Shown: positions 33,434 through 42,278, numbered from the stretch's first letter. The stretch is 64,000 nucleotides of DNA from Rathayibacter sp. Leaf185 (GCF_001423885.1 NZ_LMPP01000002.1:947956-1011955); one strand, 5' to 3'. The notes: generated from the sequence alone by a model not told the origin. Made by a program: numbers and translations.

Positions 33434-34896
33434 CACGCGAGCGGGTGACCGTCCGCACGCTCGCGTCGGTCGTCGGCGTGCTCGTCGTGGTCGAGTTCAC
33501 CAGCGGCGTGCTGCAGGGCTGGTACACGCCGATGCTCACCGACATCGCCCGGAGTCTCGACATCCGCGACGCCGATGTCAACTGGTTCGAGGGGGCGCAG
33601 CTGCTGCTCGCCGCCCTCGTCGTGCCCGCGTTCGCGCGGCTCGGCGACATGCTCGGCCACAGGCGGATGCTGCTCTGGTCGACGGCGCTGACGGCCCTCG
33701 CCTCCCTCGCGCTGCCGTTCACCGGATCCTTCGCACCGTTCCTCGTCGCGTGGGCGCTCCAGGGCTTCTACGTCGTGTGGCTGCCCCTGCAGATCGCGCT
33801 GATCTGGTCGCGGTCGAGGAGCCTCGCGAACCGGGCCGCGGTGACCGCCGCCGCCGCGGGCCTCCTGGTCGGCGCGCTCGAGTTCGGCGCGATCACCGGC
33901 GCGCTGCTCGGCGGAGCGCTCGTCGGCACGCTGCCGCTGCCGGTCGTGCTGCTGATCCCTGCGCTTCTGGTCGTGCTGTGCTTCGTCGTGGTGCTGATCG
34001 GCGTGCGCGAATCGCCGCAGCCGGCCGGCGGGCGCTTCGACGGCGGCGGGCTGGCACTCGTCTCGGTGGGCCTCGTCGGCGCGCTCGGCGGGCTCGGGCT
34101 GCTCCGCATCCTCGGCGCGACGAGCCCAGTGCCGTGGCTGCTGCTCGCGGCGGGGATCGGCGTGCTCGCCGTCTTCGCCCGCTTCGAGCTCCGGCAGGAG
34201 GAGCCGCTGATCGACGTGCGGATGTTCCGCTCGCCGGCGCTCGGCCCCGTCTTCCTCACCGCCGGGCTCTTCGGAGTGAGCGTGCTCGGCGCGCAGGCCC
34301 CGCTGTCGACCTTCGCGCGCACCGACCCCGCCGTCCACGGCTACGGACTCGGGACGACCGGCTTCACCACCTCGCTCATCATCGGCGTGTACCTCATCGC
34401 GATGATCGCCGGCGCGCTCCTCTTCCCGCCGATCGCCCGCGCCGTCTCGCCGCGGCGGACCCTCGTGGGCGCCTCGATCCTGGTGGCCGGCGGCTTCCTC
34501 CTCCTGATACCGCTGAACGGCGCCTACGCGAGCGTGACGGCCTGCATGGTCGTCGTCGGCCTCGGCTCCGGCGCCCTCGTGGCAGCCCTGCCCGCAGCGG
34601 CGGCTGCCGCGGCACCCGCCTCGCAGACCGGAGTCGCGACCGGCCTGACCAACTCGGTCAAGACGGTCGGCGGAGCGATCGCCTCCGCGGTCTTCGGCCT
34701 CGCCCTCGTGCAGGGCGCCTCGACCGCCACCGTCAGTCCCTTCGCCGGCTACGTCACGGTCTGGGCGGTCTGCGCGGGCACCGCGCTCGTCGCGGCCGTG
34801 CTCCTCCTGCTGGTCGTGCCGCGCGACGCGTTCACCGACGCCTCCGTCCCCGCGCGACCAGCCAGAACAGGTACGCCCCGCCGACCGCCCCGGTGA
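33430..34896 (+). CDS. MFS transporter (DHA2-like, 14 TM)
   Basis: 488 residues with about 14 hydrophobic segments. Motif A is seen as FARLGDMLGHRRMLL and the TM5 motif C region as GLLVGALEFGAITGALLGGALVG. Compared with the exporter at 1637-3187 it lacks the typical DxTIVNVALP start, having TSGVLQGWYTPMLTD instead. It overlaps the M20 gene by 4 bp. Its last 65 bp overlap the end of the iron permease gene on the other strand. Exported substrate unknown. Confidence 0.9.
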   Translation: MTRERVTVRTLASVVGVLVVVEFTSGVLQGWYTPMLTDIARSLDIRDADVNWFEGAQLLLAALVVPAFARLGDMLGHRRMLLWSTALTALASLALPFTGSFAPFLVAWALQGFYVVWLPLQIALIWSRSRSLANRAAVTAAAAGLLVGALEFGAITGALLGGALVGTLPLPVVLLIPALLVVLCFVVVLIGVRESPQPAGGRFDGGGLALVSVGLVGALGGLGLLRILGATSPVPWLLLAAGIGVLAVFARFELRQEEPLIDVRMFRSPALGPVFLTAGLFGVSVLGAQAPLSTFARTDPAVHGYGLGTTGFTTSLIIGVYLIAMIAGALLFPPIARAVSPRRTLVGASILVAGGFLLLIPLNGAYASVTACMVVVGLGSGALVAALPAAAAAAAPASQTGVATGLTNSVKTVGGAIASAVFGLALVQGASTATVSPFAGYVTVWAVCAGTALVAAVLLLLVVPRDAFTDASVPARPARTGTPRRPPR

Positions 34897-35809
34897 CGAG
34901 CCCCACCGGCAGCTGCAGCGGGGCGAGCAGGCGCTGCGCGAGCACATCGGAGGCGAGCAGCAGCGCCGCGCCCACCGCCATCGACGCGGTCAGCGGGATC
35001 CCCACCGAGCGGGTGGCCCGGCGGGCCAGCTGCGGGGCGGCCAGGGCGACGAAGCCGATCGGTCCGCTGACGGCGGTGGCGGTGCCGACCAGGCCCGCGG
35101 CGATCAGGAGCAGCAGCAGCCGACTGCGACGCAGGGGGACTCCGAGGCTCGTCGCGACGTCGTCGCCCAGCTCGAGCATCCGCAGGGCCCCGCGCTGCGA
35201 GGCGAGGAGCATCACGAGGACGCCCGCGGCCATCACGAGCAGCACGACGTCGGCCCAGGAGGTGGCCGACAGCGAGCCGAACAGCCACAGGGTCGCCGCG
35301 CGCGCGACCTCGGTCGGCGCCCGCGTCAGCAGGAACTCGTTGACCGCCGAGAGCAGGGCGGCCAGGGCGATGCCCGCGAGGATCGTGCGCTCGCTCGCGA
35401 GCCCCGCGCCGCGGGTGAGGAACAGCACGATCAGCAGCGCGCCGACTCCGCCGGCCCACGCTCCGAGGGCCGGACTCGCGGGGGGCGTGAGCAGCACCAG
35501 GCAGACCAGCGCTCCCGTCGCCGAGCCCGCGCTGAAGCCGACGATGTCGGGGCTGCCCAGCGGGTTCCGCGAGAGCGTCTGGAAGACGGCCCCCGCGAGC
35601 CCGAGCGCGGCGCCCACGAGCAGCCCGGCGATCACGCGCGGGAGGCGCAGGTCGACCACGATCGCCGTCGTGCGCTGCGACGCCGTGCCGAGGAGGGCGT
35701 CGCGGACGTCGCCGAGCGACGTCTGGTACGACCCTCCGACGATGCCGGCCGCGGCGGCGACCACGATCACGGCGATCACGACCGCGAGGACGGTCCGGCT
35801 GCGGATCAC
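34832..35809 (-). CDS. Siderophore-iron ABC transporter permease (FecCD family)
   Basis: 325 residues, about 10 membrane helices. FecCD features include DLRLPRVIAGLLVGAALGLAGAVFQTLSRNPLGSPDIVGFSAG and the EAA-like loop VSGPIGFVALAAPQLAR. It starts at GTG 35809 with AAGGAGGAG in front and overlaps the first permease gene by 4 bp (GTGA); the pair forms the heterodimeric channel, equivalent to FepG with FepD. No ATP-binding subunit gene follows in the window, so it must be encoded elsewhere. Iron control comes from the box at 36840-36858. Confidence 0.93.
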   Translation of the reverse strand: MIRSRTVLAVVIAVIVVAAAAGIVGGSYQTSLGDVRDALLGTASQRTTAIVVDLRLPRVIAGLLVGAALGLAGAVFQTLSRNPLGSPDIVGFSAGSATGALVCLVLLTPPASPALGAWAGGVGALLIVLFLTRGAGLASERTILAGIALAALLSAVNEFLLTRAPTEVARAATLWLFGSLSATSWADVVLLVMAAGVLVMLLASQRGALRMLELGDDVATSLGVPLRRSRLLLLLIAAGLVGTATAVSGPIGFVALAAPQLARRATRSVGIPLTASMAVGAALLLASDVLAQRLLAPLQLPVGLVTGAVGGAYLFWLVARGRRRR

Positions 35810-36840
35810 CGGCTCCTCCTTCTCCCACGCGTCGCGAGATGGAAGAGCAGGGGCGCGCCCACCAGTGCGGTGACGATCCCGACCTCGACCTCGGCGGGCG
35901 CGGACAGGAGTCGGCCGAGCACGTCGCTCGTCACCACCAGGAGCGCACCGCCGAGCACGGCGAGCGGCAGGCCGACGCGCAGATCCGGCCCGCTCCGGGT
36001 GAGCACGACGTGCGCCACGAGGAGCCCCACGAACGCGAGCGGCCCGGCGGCCGCGGTCGCCGCTCCGCAGAGCAGCGTGATCGACGCGCCCGCGCCGAGG
36101 ATCACCGCCAGTGGCCGGACGCCGAGGGAACGCGCCACATCGTGCCCGAGCGCGAGCTGGTTGAGACCCGGGACCACGACCGCCGCCACGACGAGACCGA
36201 GCATCACGAAGGGCGAGAGCTGCGCCGCCGTATCGAGCTCGCGGCGCTCGAGCGAGCCCACGACCCAGAACCGGTACGACTCGAAGGTCTCCTCGTCGAG
36301 GAGGGTGACGATCCCGATCAGCGCGCTGAGGCAGGCGCCGAGCGCGACCCCCGCGAGGACGGTGCCGATCGGATCGCGCCCGTCGCCGCCTCCGACCAGG
36401 TGCACCAGCACGGCGGCCGCCGCGGCGCCGGCGAACGCGAACCAGACGTAGCCGCTCGCGGTGCTCACCCCGAAGAACCCGATCGCGACGACCACCGCGG
36501 CGGAGGCACCCGCGTTCACGCCGAGCAGGCCGGGGTCGGCGAGGCGGTTGCGCGTGACCGCCTGCATCAGCAGTCCGGCCGCCCCGAGTGCCGCGCCGAC
36601 GAGCAGACCGGTCGCCGTCCGGGGAATGCGGAGCTCGCGCACGATCAGGGCGTCGGCGCTCGTGCCGCCGTGGAGCAGCGCGTCGACGGCGGCACCCACG
36701 GGCACAGGGCGCGACCCGACGACGAGACTCGCGACGACGGAGGCGGCCAGCATGAGTACCAGCACGAATACGGAGGCGGTGGTGCGGCCGATCCGGCGGC
36801 GGGAGACGGGCGTCGGGGCCGGTGCGGTCGAGACGGACAT
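35806..36840 (-). CDS. Siderophore-iron ABC transporter permease (FecCD family)
   Basis: 344 residues, about 9-10 helices. Family motifs are ELRIPRTATGLLVGAALGAAGLLMQAVTRNRLADPGLLGVNAGA and AAGPLAFVGLLVAHVV. FepD/FecC-like half of an importer for ferric siderophores. The ATG at 36840 is the last base pair of the iron box and a -10-like TAGCCT (36852-36847 on this strand) lies exactly 6 nt before it, so the mRNA is probably leaderless. It overlaps the second permease gene by 4 bp and diverges from the binding-protein gene. Confidence 0.93.
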   Translation of the reverse strand: MSVSTAPAPTPVSRRRIGRTTASVFVLVLMLAASVVASLVVGSRPVPVGAAVDALLHGGTSADALIVRELRIPRTATGLLVGAALGAAGLLMQAVTRNRLADPGLLGVNAGASAAVVVAIGFFGVSTASGYVWFAFAGAAAAAVLVHLVGGGDGRDPIGTVLAGVALGACLSALIGIVTLLDEETFESYRFWVVGSLERRELDTAAQLSPFVMLGLVVAAVVVPGLNQLALGHDVARSLGVRPLAVILGAGASITLLCGAATAAAGPLAFVGLLVAHVVLTRSGPDLRVGLPLAVLGGALLVVTSDVLGRLLSAPAEVEVGIVTALVGAPLLFHLATRGRRRSR

Positions 36841-36858
36841 TAGCTAAGGCTATCCTTA
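36840..36858. promoter_or_regulatory. IdeR/DtxR-type iron box between divergent iron genes
   Basis: TTAGCTAAGGCTATCCTTA matches the DtxR/IdeR consensus TTAGGTTAGGCTAACCTAA in 15 of 19 positions. It fills nearly the whole 22-bp gap between the two divergent start codons. A -10-like TATCCT (36851-36856) serves the binding-protein gene and TAGCCT (36852-36847, minus strand) the permease gene, so Fe2+-loaded repressor would shut both at once. Confidence 0.88.
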
Positions 36859-36862
36859 CCGC

Positions 36863-37900
36863 GTGAACGTGAATCGCCGCTCCCTCCGCTCCTCCCTCCG
36901 CCGCCCGGGTCTCGCCGTGCTGACCGCCGCCGCGCTCGCGCTGGCGCTCGCCGCGTGCTCGGGCACCGCCTCCGGAGCCTCGGCACCGCCCGACGCCGAG
37001 GCCGCCGCGACCACTGGCGAGTGGACCGTCTCGCGCGTGATGGCCGACGGAATGGGCGCGCCAGAGGCCGACGGCGTGTTCCCGCGCACCGTCGAGCACT
37101 ACTCCGGTTCGACAGTTCTCGAGACCGCGCCCGTGCGGATCGCCGTCGTCTCCACCGGCCAGCTCGACGCGCTCCTCTCGCTCGACGTCGTCCCGGTCGC
37201 GGCGACCCGCGCCGAGACCAGCGGTCTGGTGCCCGAGTACCTCGCCGACCGGATCGACGACCCCTCGGCCATCGCCGACATCGGCGAGCGGACCGAGCCC
37301 GACGTCGAGGCCGTCGCGCAGGCCGACCCCGACCTCATCCTGATCAACTCCGTCCGCGGCGCCGATCTCTACGCATCGCTGAGCGCGATCGCGCCGACCG
37401 TCGTGACGCTGGGCAACGGAGTGAACTGGAAGAGCGACTTCCTCCTCCTCGCCGACGCCCTCGGTCGCGAGGGCGACGCGCAGGCCGTGCTCGACGGGCT
37501 GCACGCCGACGCCGACGCGTTCGCCGCGACCCTCCCCGCGGAGGCGCCCACCGTCTCGTTCCTCCAGTCGACCGGCGACCGGACCCGGATCATGGGCGTG
37601 CCCTCGTTCACCGGCGGCCTCGCCGAGGATCTCGGTCTCGCCCGTCCCGAGTCGCAGCGGTTCGACGACACGTCGCAGGAGATCAGCGCGGAGCAGCTCG
37701 AGCTCGCCGACGCCGACTGGATCTTCTACGCCGGTCAGGGCGACGGCCTCTCGCTGATCGAGGACGCGACGCTCTGGCCCACGCTGAGCGCCGTCGCGGC
37801 CGGCACGATCGAGGAGGTCGAGCTCGACCCGTTCTTCATGAACGCCGGCCCGATCGCCGCGCGCCTCGTGCTCGACACGGTGGCCCGAGCGGTGGCCTGA
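36863..37900 (+). CDS. Siderophore-iron binding lipoprotein (FepB/FatB family)
   Basis: 345 residues. A lipoprotein signal ends in the lipobox LAAC at C32, anchoring it outside the membrane. The mature part is a class III periplasmic-binding fold: APVRIAVVSTGQLDALLSLDVVPVA, then DVEAVAQADPDLILINS, and a C-terminal lobe with WIFYAGQGDG. It would capture a ferric siderophore for the divergent FecCD permeases. Start at GTG 36863, 6 nt after TATCCT, suggests a leaderless transcript; a second in-frame GTG follows two codons later. Confidence 0.93.
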   Translation: MNVNRRSLRSSLRRPGLAVLTAAALALALAACSGTASGASAPPDAEAAATTGEWTVSRVMADGMGAPEADGVFPRTVEHYSGSTVLETAPVRIAVVSTGQLDALLSLDVVPVAATRAETSGLVPEYLADRIDDPSAIADIGERTEPDVEAVAQADPDLILINSVRGADLYASLSAIAPTVVTLGNGVNWKSDFLLLADALGREGDAQAVLDGLHADADAFAATLPAEAPTVSFLQSTGDRTRIMGVPSFTGGLAEDLGLARPESQRFDDTSQEISAEQLELADADWIFYAGQGDGLSLIEDATLWPTLSAVAAGTIEEVELDPFFMNAGPIAARLVLDTVARAVA

Positions 37901-37974
37901 TCCACTCCTTCCACGCCGCGTCCGACCTCTAAGCTGGATTGCTTCGTCGAGAGCGGAGCGGTCGCGGAGGAACG

Positions 37975-39816
37975 ATGGGCAAGAAGCGCAATCAGGGACG
38001 ACCCGGGGGCGGCGGCTCCGGTGGATCCGGTGGCCAGGGCGGCGGGCGCACCGCCGAGACGGCGATGATGGCTCGGTTCCGCAGCTGGTATCGCGCGCAC
38101 CTCGCCGACGTCGCCGTGCTGCACGAGCACCTCGAGGTCGACGAGGCCGTCGAGGTGCTCACCGACCTCTTCGCCATGACCCGTGATCTCCGCCCGCGCG
38201 GCTCCTTCGCCAAGCCCGATGCCGAGCTGCTCGAGGCCGTCTTCGACCAGATCGAGGCCGACCTCTCGGGCGAGGAGAGCGAGGCCGATCTCGACGACAC
38301 GCTCTTCACCGTCGCCGAGGTCGTCGAGCACTTCCTCGACTTCCTCACCGACGAGGACCTCTGGACCGGCACCGACGAGGAGCTCGACGAGTGCCAGGCC
38401 GTGCTCGACGAGGTGCTCGACCTCGCCGGCTCCTTCGTCGAGGCCGTCCTCGACGACCTCCTCGAGCTCGAGCAGGTGCCCGCCGACCGGATGCTCGCCG
38501 CCCTCCGCGCGACCGCCGTCGTCCACGCCGCCGATGTCGTCGTCGAGCACCTCGCGGCGAGCGACGACGCGACGGTGACCGAGCGCGCCGCCCGCGAGAT
38601 CGTGGTCGAGGCGGGTATCGCCTCCGCCGGGTCCACGCCGAGCGACGACGCGGTCCGGATCCCGGTGTCGGCCTGGTGGGACGCGCTGGTCGCCTCCTCC
38701 GTGCTCGAGGCCGACGGCGAGCAGGCCTCCCTCGGCGAGTCCGCTCCGCTCTGGCGCAGCTCGGAGCCGCTCGAGGCGTGGGCCGAGCGGATCGCGTACC
38801 TCGCCCGATTCCTCGGGCAGTGGGTGCTCAGCGCGCAGGAGTCGCTCGCCGCCTCCGACACCGAGAACGGCGCGTTCTCGCCGCGCGAGCGCGCGATCAC
38901 CACGACCGACGCCGTGCTGCTCCGCATGGCGGTCGCCTGCCAGGCCGAGATCCACCCCGGCCTCGTCGTCGGCGAGCTGGTCGACGAGCTCGCCGCCGAT
39001 CTCGACGTCTCCCTCGAGGAGGCGCTCGACGAGCGCGAGCGGATGGTCGGCTCGGCCGAGCGGATGCTCGACGACGCCGCCGAGCTCGGCCTCCTGCTGC
39101 ACGAGCCCGAGTTCGGCTACGTCGTGCCCGACGGGCTCCAGCCGGGCATCGCCTCGATCGTCCGCGCGAGCATCCTGCTGCTCAGCGAGAGCGACGCGAC
39201 GCGCCTCGAGATCCTCGACGAGGCGACGCAGGACACCGCGTCCGTCTTCGCGCTCACCGTCGCCCTGCTCGGCACGAAGCCCGCCGTCTGGCGTCGGCTC
39301 GAGCTGTCGTCGGAGTCGTCACTGCGCGATCTGCACCTCGCCCTGCAGCTCTCGCTCGGCTGGACCGATGCCCAGCCGCACTTCTTCAGTGTCGGCGTGC
39401 CCGACGAGGAGCGCCCGCCGATCGGCTCGCCGGCCGACGCCGAGGAGCTCGGTCCGGATTTGGTCGACGAGTCGCAGGTGGCCCTCGCCGAGGTGCTCGA
39501 CGCCGTCGGCGACGAGCTGTTCTACGTCTACGACCTCGAGGACGAGTGGCGCCACGTCATCCGCCTCGAGGCCGTCGCGCCGATGCGTGCCACGCTGCCG
39601 CGCTGCACCGGGGCTCGTGGTGCCGCTCCGATCGACGCTCCCGGCGGGCCCGTCGCGTGGGCCGACACGGTGCGGGCGGCGACCGACGCCTCCTCGCCGG
39701 ACCACGCGGAGGCGCTCGAGGCGCTCGGCCTCGCCGCCGGAGCGTCGTTCGACCCCGCGGCGGTCGACGTCGACGGGATCAACCGCTCGCTGGGGCTGCT
39801 CCGCTCGGGAGTCTGA
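37975..39816 (+). CDS. Large acidic protein with C-terminal pRiA4b ORF-3-like domain
   Basis: 613 residues. A Gly-rich basic N-terminus (GKKRNQGRPGGGGSGGSGGQ) is followed by a long, very acidic helical region (~residues 40-420). The C-terminus (~420-550) is a pRiA4b ORF-3/IS1096 passenger-like domain: LTVALLGTKPAVWRRLEL, LHLALQLSLGWTDAQPHFFSV and YDLEDEWRHVIRLE. The domain's function is unknown; it was named from a plasmid and from an IS-associated gene, but no IS ends are present here. GGAGG precedes the ATG. Confidence 0.85.
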   Translation: MGKKRNQGRPGGGGSGGSGGQGGGRTAETAMMARFRSWYRAHLADVAVLHEHLEVDEAVEVLTDLFAMTRDLRPRGSFAKPDAELLEAVFDQIEADLSGEESEADLDDTLFTVAEVVEHFLDFLTDEDLWTGTDEELDECQAVLDEVLDLAGSFVEAVLDDLLELEQVPADRMLAALRATAVVHAADVVVEHLAASDDATVTERAAREIVVEAGIASAGSTPSDDAVRIPVSAWWDALVASSVLEADGEQASLGESAPLWRSSEPLEAWAERIAYLARFLGQWVLSAQESLAASDTENGAFSPRERAITTTDAVLLRMAVACQAEIHPGLVVGELVDELAADLDVSLEEALDERERMVGSAERMLDDAAELGLLLHEPEFGYVVPDGLQPGIASIVRASILLLSESDATRLEILDEATQDTASVFALTVALLGTKPAVWRRLELSSESSLRDLHLALQLSLGWTDAQPHFFSVGVPDEERPPIGSPADAEELGPDLVDESQVALAEVLDAVGDELFYVYDLEDEWRHVIRLEAVAPMRATLPRCTGARGAAPIDAPGGPVAWADTVRAATDASSPDHAEALEALGLAAGASFDPAAVDVDGINRSLGLLRSGV

Positions 39817-39827
39817 CCTCAGCGCCG

Positions 39828-40799
39828 CTACGGCGTCAGAAGCAGCTTGCCGATGTGGCCGGACGCGCGCATGCGCTCGTGCGCGCGCTCGGCCTCGGCG
39901 AGCGGCACGACCTCGTCGATGACCGGGCGCACCGTGCCGTCGGCGACCAGCGGCCACACCTTCTCTCGGACCTGCGCGATGATCGCGCGCCGCTCTTCCA
40001 GCGGCCGGGCGCGGAGCGTCGTGGCGTGCACGGCCCCGCGGCGGCGCATCAGCGCGCCGATGTCGAGCGACCCGAGACCGCCGGACTGGTTGCCGATGAA
40101 GACGATGCGGCCGCCGAGCGCGAGCGCCTCGACGTCGCGGGCGAGGTAGTCGTCGCCGACGGGATCGAGGATCACGTCGACGCCGCCGGTCTCCTCGGCG
40201 AGGCGCGCGACGAAGTCCTCCTCGCGGTAGTCGATCAGGATGTCGGCGCCGAGCGCGCGGCAGGCGTCGAGCTTGCGCGCACTGCCGGCCGTCACCGCGA
40301 CGCGGGCGCCGATCGCGACGGCGATCTGGATCGCGGCCGTTCCGATGCCGCTGCCGCCGCCGTGGATCAGCACCGTCTCGCCCGCGCGGAGCTCCGCGAC
40401 CATCACCAGGTTCGACCAGACCGTCGCCGTGGCCTCGGGCAGCGCCGCCGCCGAGACGAGCCCGACCCCCGCGGGCACGGGGAGCAGGAGCCCAGCGTCG
40501 ACGACCGCGTACTCGGCGTAGCCGCCGCCGGACAGGAGCGCGCAGACCTCGTCGCCGACGGAGACCCCGTAGGCGTCGGGCCCGAGCTCGACGACCGCAC
40601 CCGACACCTCCATCCCGAGAACCTCGGAGGCGCCGGGCGGCGGCGGGTACGCGCCCGCCCGCTGCGAGAGGTCGGCGCGGTTGACCCCCGCCGCCGCCAC
40701 CCGGATCAGCACCTCACCCGGTCCGGGCGAGGGCGTCGGCACCTCCTCGAGCACGAGTCGGGAGTCGGGGCCGGGCTGGTCGACGCGGATCGCAAGCAT
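39828..40799 (-). CDS. NAD(P)H:quinone oxidoreductase (MDR family, PIG3-like)
   Basis: 323 residues, zinc-free medium-chain dehydrogenase. The N-terminal GroES-like part includes VAAAGVNRADLSQRAGAYPPPPGASEVLGMEVSG, and the Rossmann part has VLIHGGGSGIGTAAIQIA with the NADPH-binding GxGxxG. The pattern NRADLxQRxGxYPPPPGAS is diagnostic for the PIG3/TIGR02824 group, which reduces quinones. Convergent with the pRiA4b-like gene. Upstream lies the 19-bp repeat array, between it and the next gene in the same direction. Confidence 0.93.
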   Translation of the reverse strand: MLAIRVDQPGPDSRLVLEEVPTPSPGPGEVLIRVAAAGVNRADLSQRAGAYPPPPGASEVLGMEVSGAVVELGPDAYGVSVGDEVCALLSGGGYAEYAVVDAGLLLPVPAGVGLVSAAALPEATATVWSNLVMVAELRAGETVLIHGGGSGIGTAAIQIAVAIGARVAVTAGSARKLDACRALGADILIDYREEDFVARLAEETGGVDVILDPVGDDYLARDVEALALGGRIVFIGNQSGGLGSLDIGALMRRRGAVHATTLRARPLEERRAIIAQVREKVWPLVADGTVRPVIDEVVPLAEAERAHERMRASGHIGKLLLTP

Positions 40800-40838
40800 G
40801 CCGCGATGCTACGCCGCGCGCCTCCGGAGTCTCGTTCT

Positions 40839-40998
40839 GTGCGGTCTGCAGGTGCTCGTGCGGTCTGCAGGTGCTCGTGCGGTCTGCAGGAGAATGTGCG
40901 GTGTGCAGGCGATCTGCGCTGCCTGCACGATCCTGCGCGGATGAGAGCGATCTCTCGTCACCATCTCCTGCAGATCGCACCATCTCCTGCACATCGCA
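40839..40998. repeat. 19-bp repeat array with CTGCAG cores, direct then inverted copies
   Basis: Four contiguous direct units start at 40839, 40858, 40877 and 40896 (type GTGCGGTCTGCAGGTGCTC), and a decayed fifth runs 40915-40932. After a 28-bp non-repetitive stretch come two contiguous inverted copies at 40961-40979 and 40980-40998 (type CCATCTCCTGCAGATCGCA). Unit 3 and the first inverted copy pair in 15 of 16 positions. There are no spacers, so it is not a CRISPR array. Confidence 0.88.
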
Positions 40999-41012
40999 CG
41001 CGTACCCGCGCC

Positions 41013-41786
41013 TCAGGCGTGCTCCGCGAGGAACGCGAGCACCGCGTCCTTGAACGCGCGCGCCGGCACCGTGCTCGTGTGATCGCGGCCCGGGACGCTC
41101 ACGAAGCGCGCGCCCGCCTCGGCGGCCAGCCGCGCGCCTCCGGGAGCGATCGGGTCGGCGTCGCCCGTCACCATCAGCGTCGGCACTGCGGGGTGCGCGC
41201 CGAGCTCCGGGTGCGCCCCTCCGCGCACCCCGTCGGCGACCGCCACCAGCGCCGCGAGATCGTTGCCCGCCACGCCCTCGGCCATGCCGATGAACGCGCG
41301 GGTGAAGCCGTCGTCGATCGCGCCTCCGCCGGCCACGCGCGTCCGCGCCGCGTCGGCGTCGAAGTGCCGCAGCGGCTCGCCGACGGTGAGCCCGCCCAGG
41401 CTCAGGGTCGCCAGTCGCTCCGGATGCCGAAGTCCGAGCACCCAGCCCATCCGCGCCCCGAGCGAGTAGCCGAGGTAGTGCGGCTCGACCAGGTCGTAGG
41501 AGTCGAGGACGCGGACGATGTCGCCCACCATCACGTCGACTCCGTAGGCGTCCGCGCGGTGCGGCTTCTCACTCGCGCCGTGCCCGCGCTGGTCGAGGGC
41601 GACCACGCGGTAGCCGGCGCGGACGAGGGTCCGCAGCCAGCCCGAGGTCTGCCAGTTGAGCAGGGCGTGGGACGCGAAGCCGTGCACCGCGAGCACGGTG
41701 GGTGCACCGTCGTCACCCACGGCGTACGTGGCGATCCGGCTCCCGTCATCGGCCACGACGAACACGGGGGAGGGGAACTCGATCAC
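41013..41786 (-). CDS. Alpha/beta hydrolase
   Basis: 257 residues, complete alpha/beta-hydrolase fold. Oxyanion-hole motif is AVHGFASH (residues 34-41), nucleophile S108 in GYSLGARMG, acid D209 or D211 in VTGDADPI, and H236 in PGRDHTSTV. Substrate unknown; the closest general type is esterase or dehalogenase-like hydrolases. It lies upstream of the 19-bp repeat array and the quinone oxidoreductase gene in the same direction and may share regulation with that gene. Confidence 0.92.
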   Translation of the reverse strand: MIEFPSPVFVVADDGSRIATYAVGDDGAPTVLAVHGFASHALLNWQTSGWLRTLVRAGYRVVALDQRGHGASEKPHRADAYGVDVMVGDIVRVLDSYDLVEPHYLGYSLGARMGWVLGLRHPERLATLSLGGLTVGEPLRHFDADAARTRVAGGGAIDDGFTRAFIGMAEGVAGNDLAALVAVADGVRGGAHPELGAHPAVPTLMVTGDADPIAPGGARLAAEAGARFVSVPGRDHTSTVPARAFKDAVLAFLAEHA

Positions 41787-41846
41787 CCCACCACCCTGCC
41801 ATCCCGCGGCGTCGGGCCGGTGCCGTGGGGGTGGGAGCGACTCGGG

Positions 41847-42278
41847 TCAGCGCGGCGGGCGGGAGGAGCGCACGAACGGCACCGCGATCAGCAGGCGCAC
41901 GGGCTTCCCTCGTCCCGACCGGAGGCCGAGCACGGCGCACAGCACGATGTTCAGCACCGCGAGCAGGAGGATCGCGGCGATGGTGAGCGTCGGCCATTCG
42001 CCGCCGAGGGTGTCGCGGACCGAGACGAGTGCGAGATGCAGCGGCACGAGCATCAGCTGCAGGGCGAGGTAGGTGAGCTGCCAGTTGACGGCGACGACGC
42101 CGTTCCGGTCGCTGAGGGGGCCCGTCCCGCGCTTCGCTCCCCAGGTCATCACCGTCGCGATCAGCGAGATGATCGGCGAGAGGATCACGAATCCGGCCAG
42201 GGCCGCGAGGCCCGCGAGCCAGACGGCCCGGGCGCCCTTCGCGTCCCGCGTGCGGAACCGGACCTCGTCGTCGTCCAT
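41847..42278 (-). CDS. DUF4870-like small membrane protein
   Basis: 143 residues from ATG 42278, preceded by GAGGAGG. Three or four hydrophobic segments are visible (VWLAGLAALAGFVILSPIIS, QLTYLALQLMLVPLHLALVS and LTIAAILLLAVLNIVLCAVL). The NWQLTYL stretch is typical for DUF4870 membrane proteins, whose role is unknown. Upstream in-frame residues would overlap the divergent gene region and are unlikely. It is convergent with nothing; the hydrolase gene follows in the same direction 60 bp on. Confidence 0.82.
   Translation of the reverse strand: MDDDEVRFRTRDAKGARAVWLAGLAALAGFVILSPIISLIATVMTWGAKRGTGPLSDRNGVVAVNWQLTYLALQLMLVPLHLALVSVRDTLGGEWPTLTIAAILLLAVLNIVLCAVLGLRSGRGKPVRLLIAVPFVRSSRPPR

Noticed and set aside
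30623-33436. A 937-residue minus-strand frame extending the APC permease
   Set aside because: Only the last 447 residues are permease. The rest is the antisense of the clear M20 peptidase gene.
37975-39816. IS1096-related mobile element
   Set aside because: The pRiA4b/IS1096-passenger domain is only the C-terminus. No transposase, terminal inverted repeats or target duplications are seen.
40839-40998. Short CRISPR array
   Set aside because: Repeats are contiguous without spacers, two copies are inverted and no cas gene is present.
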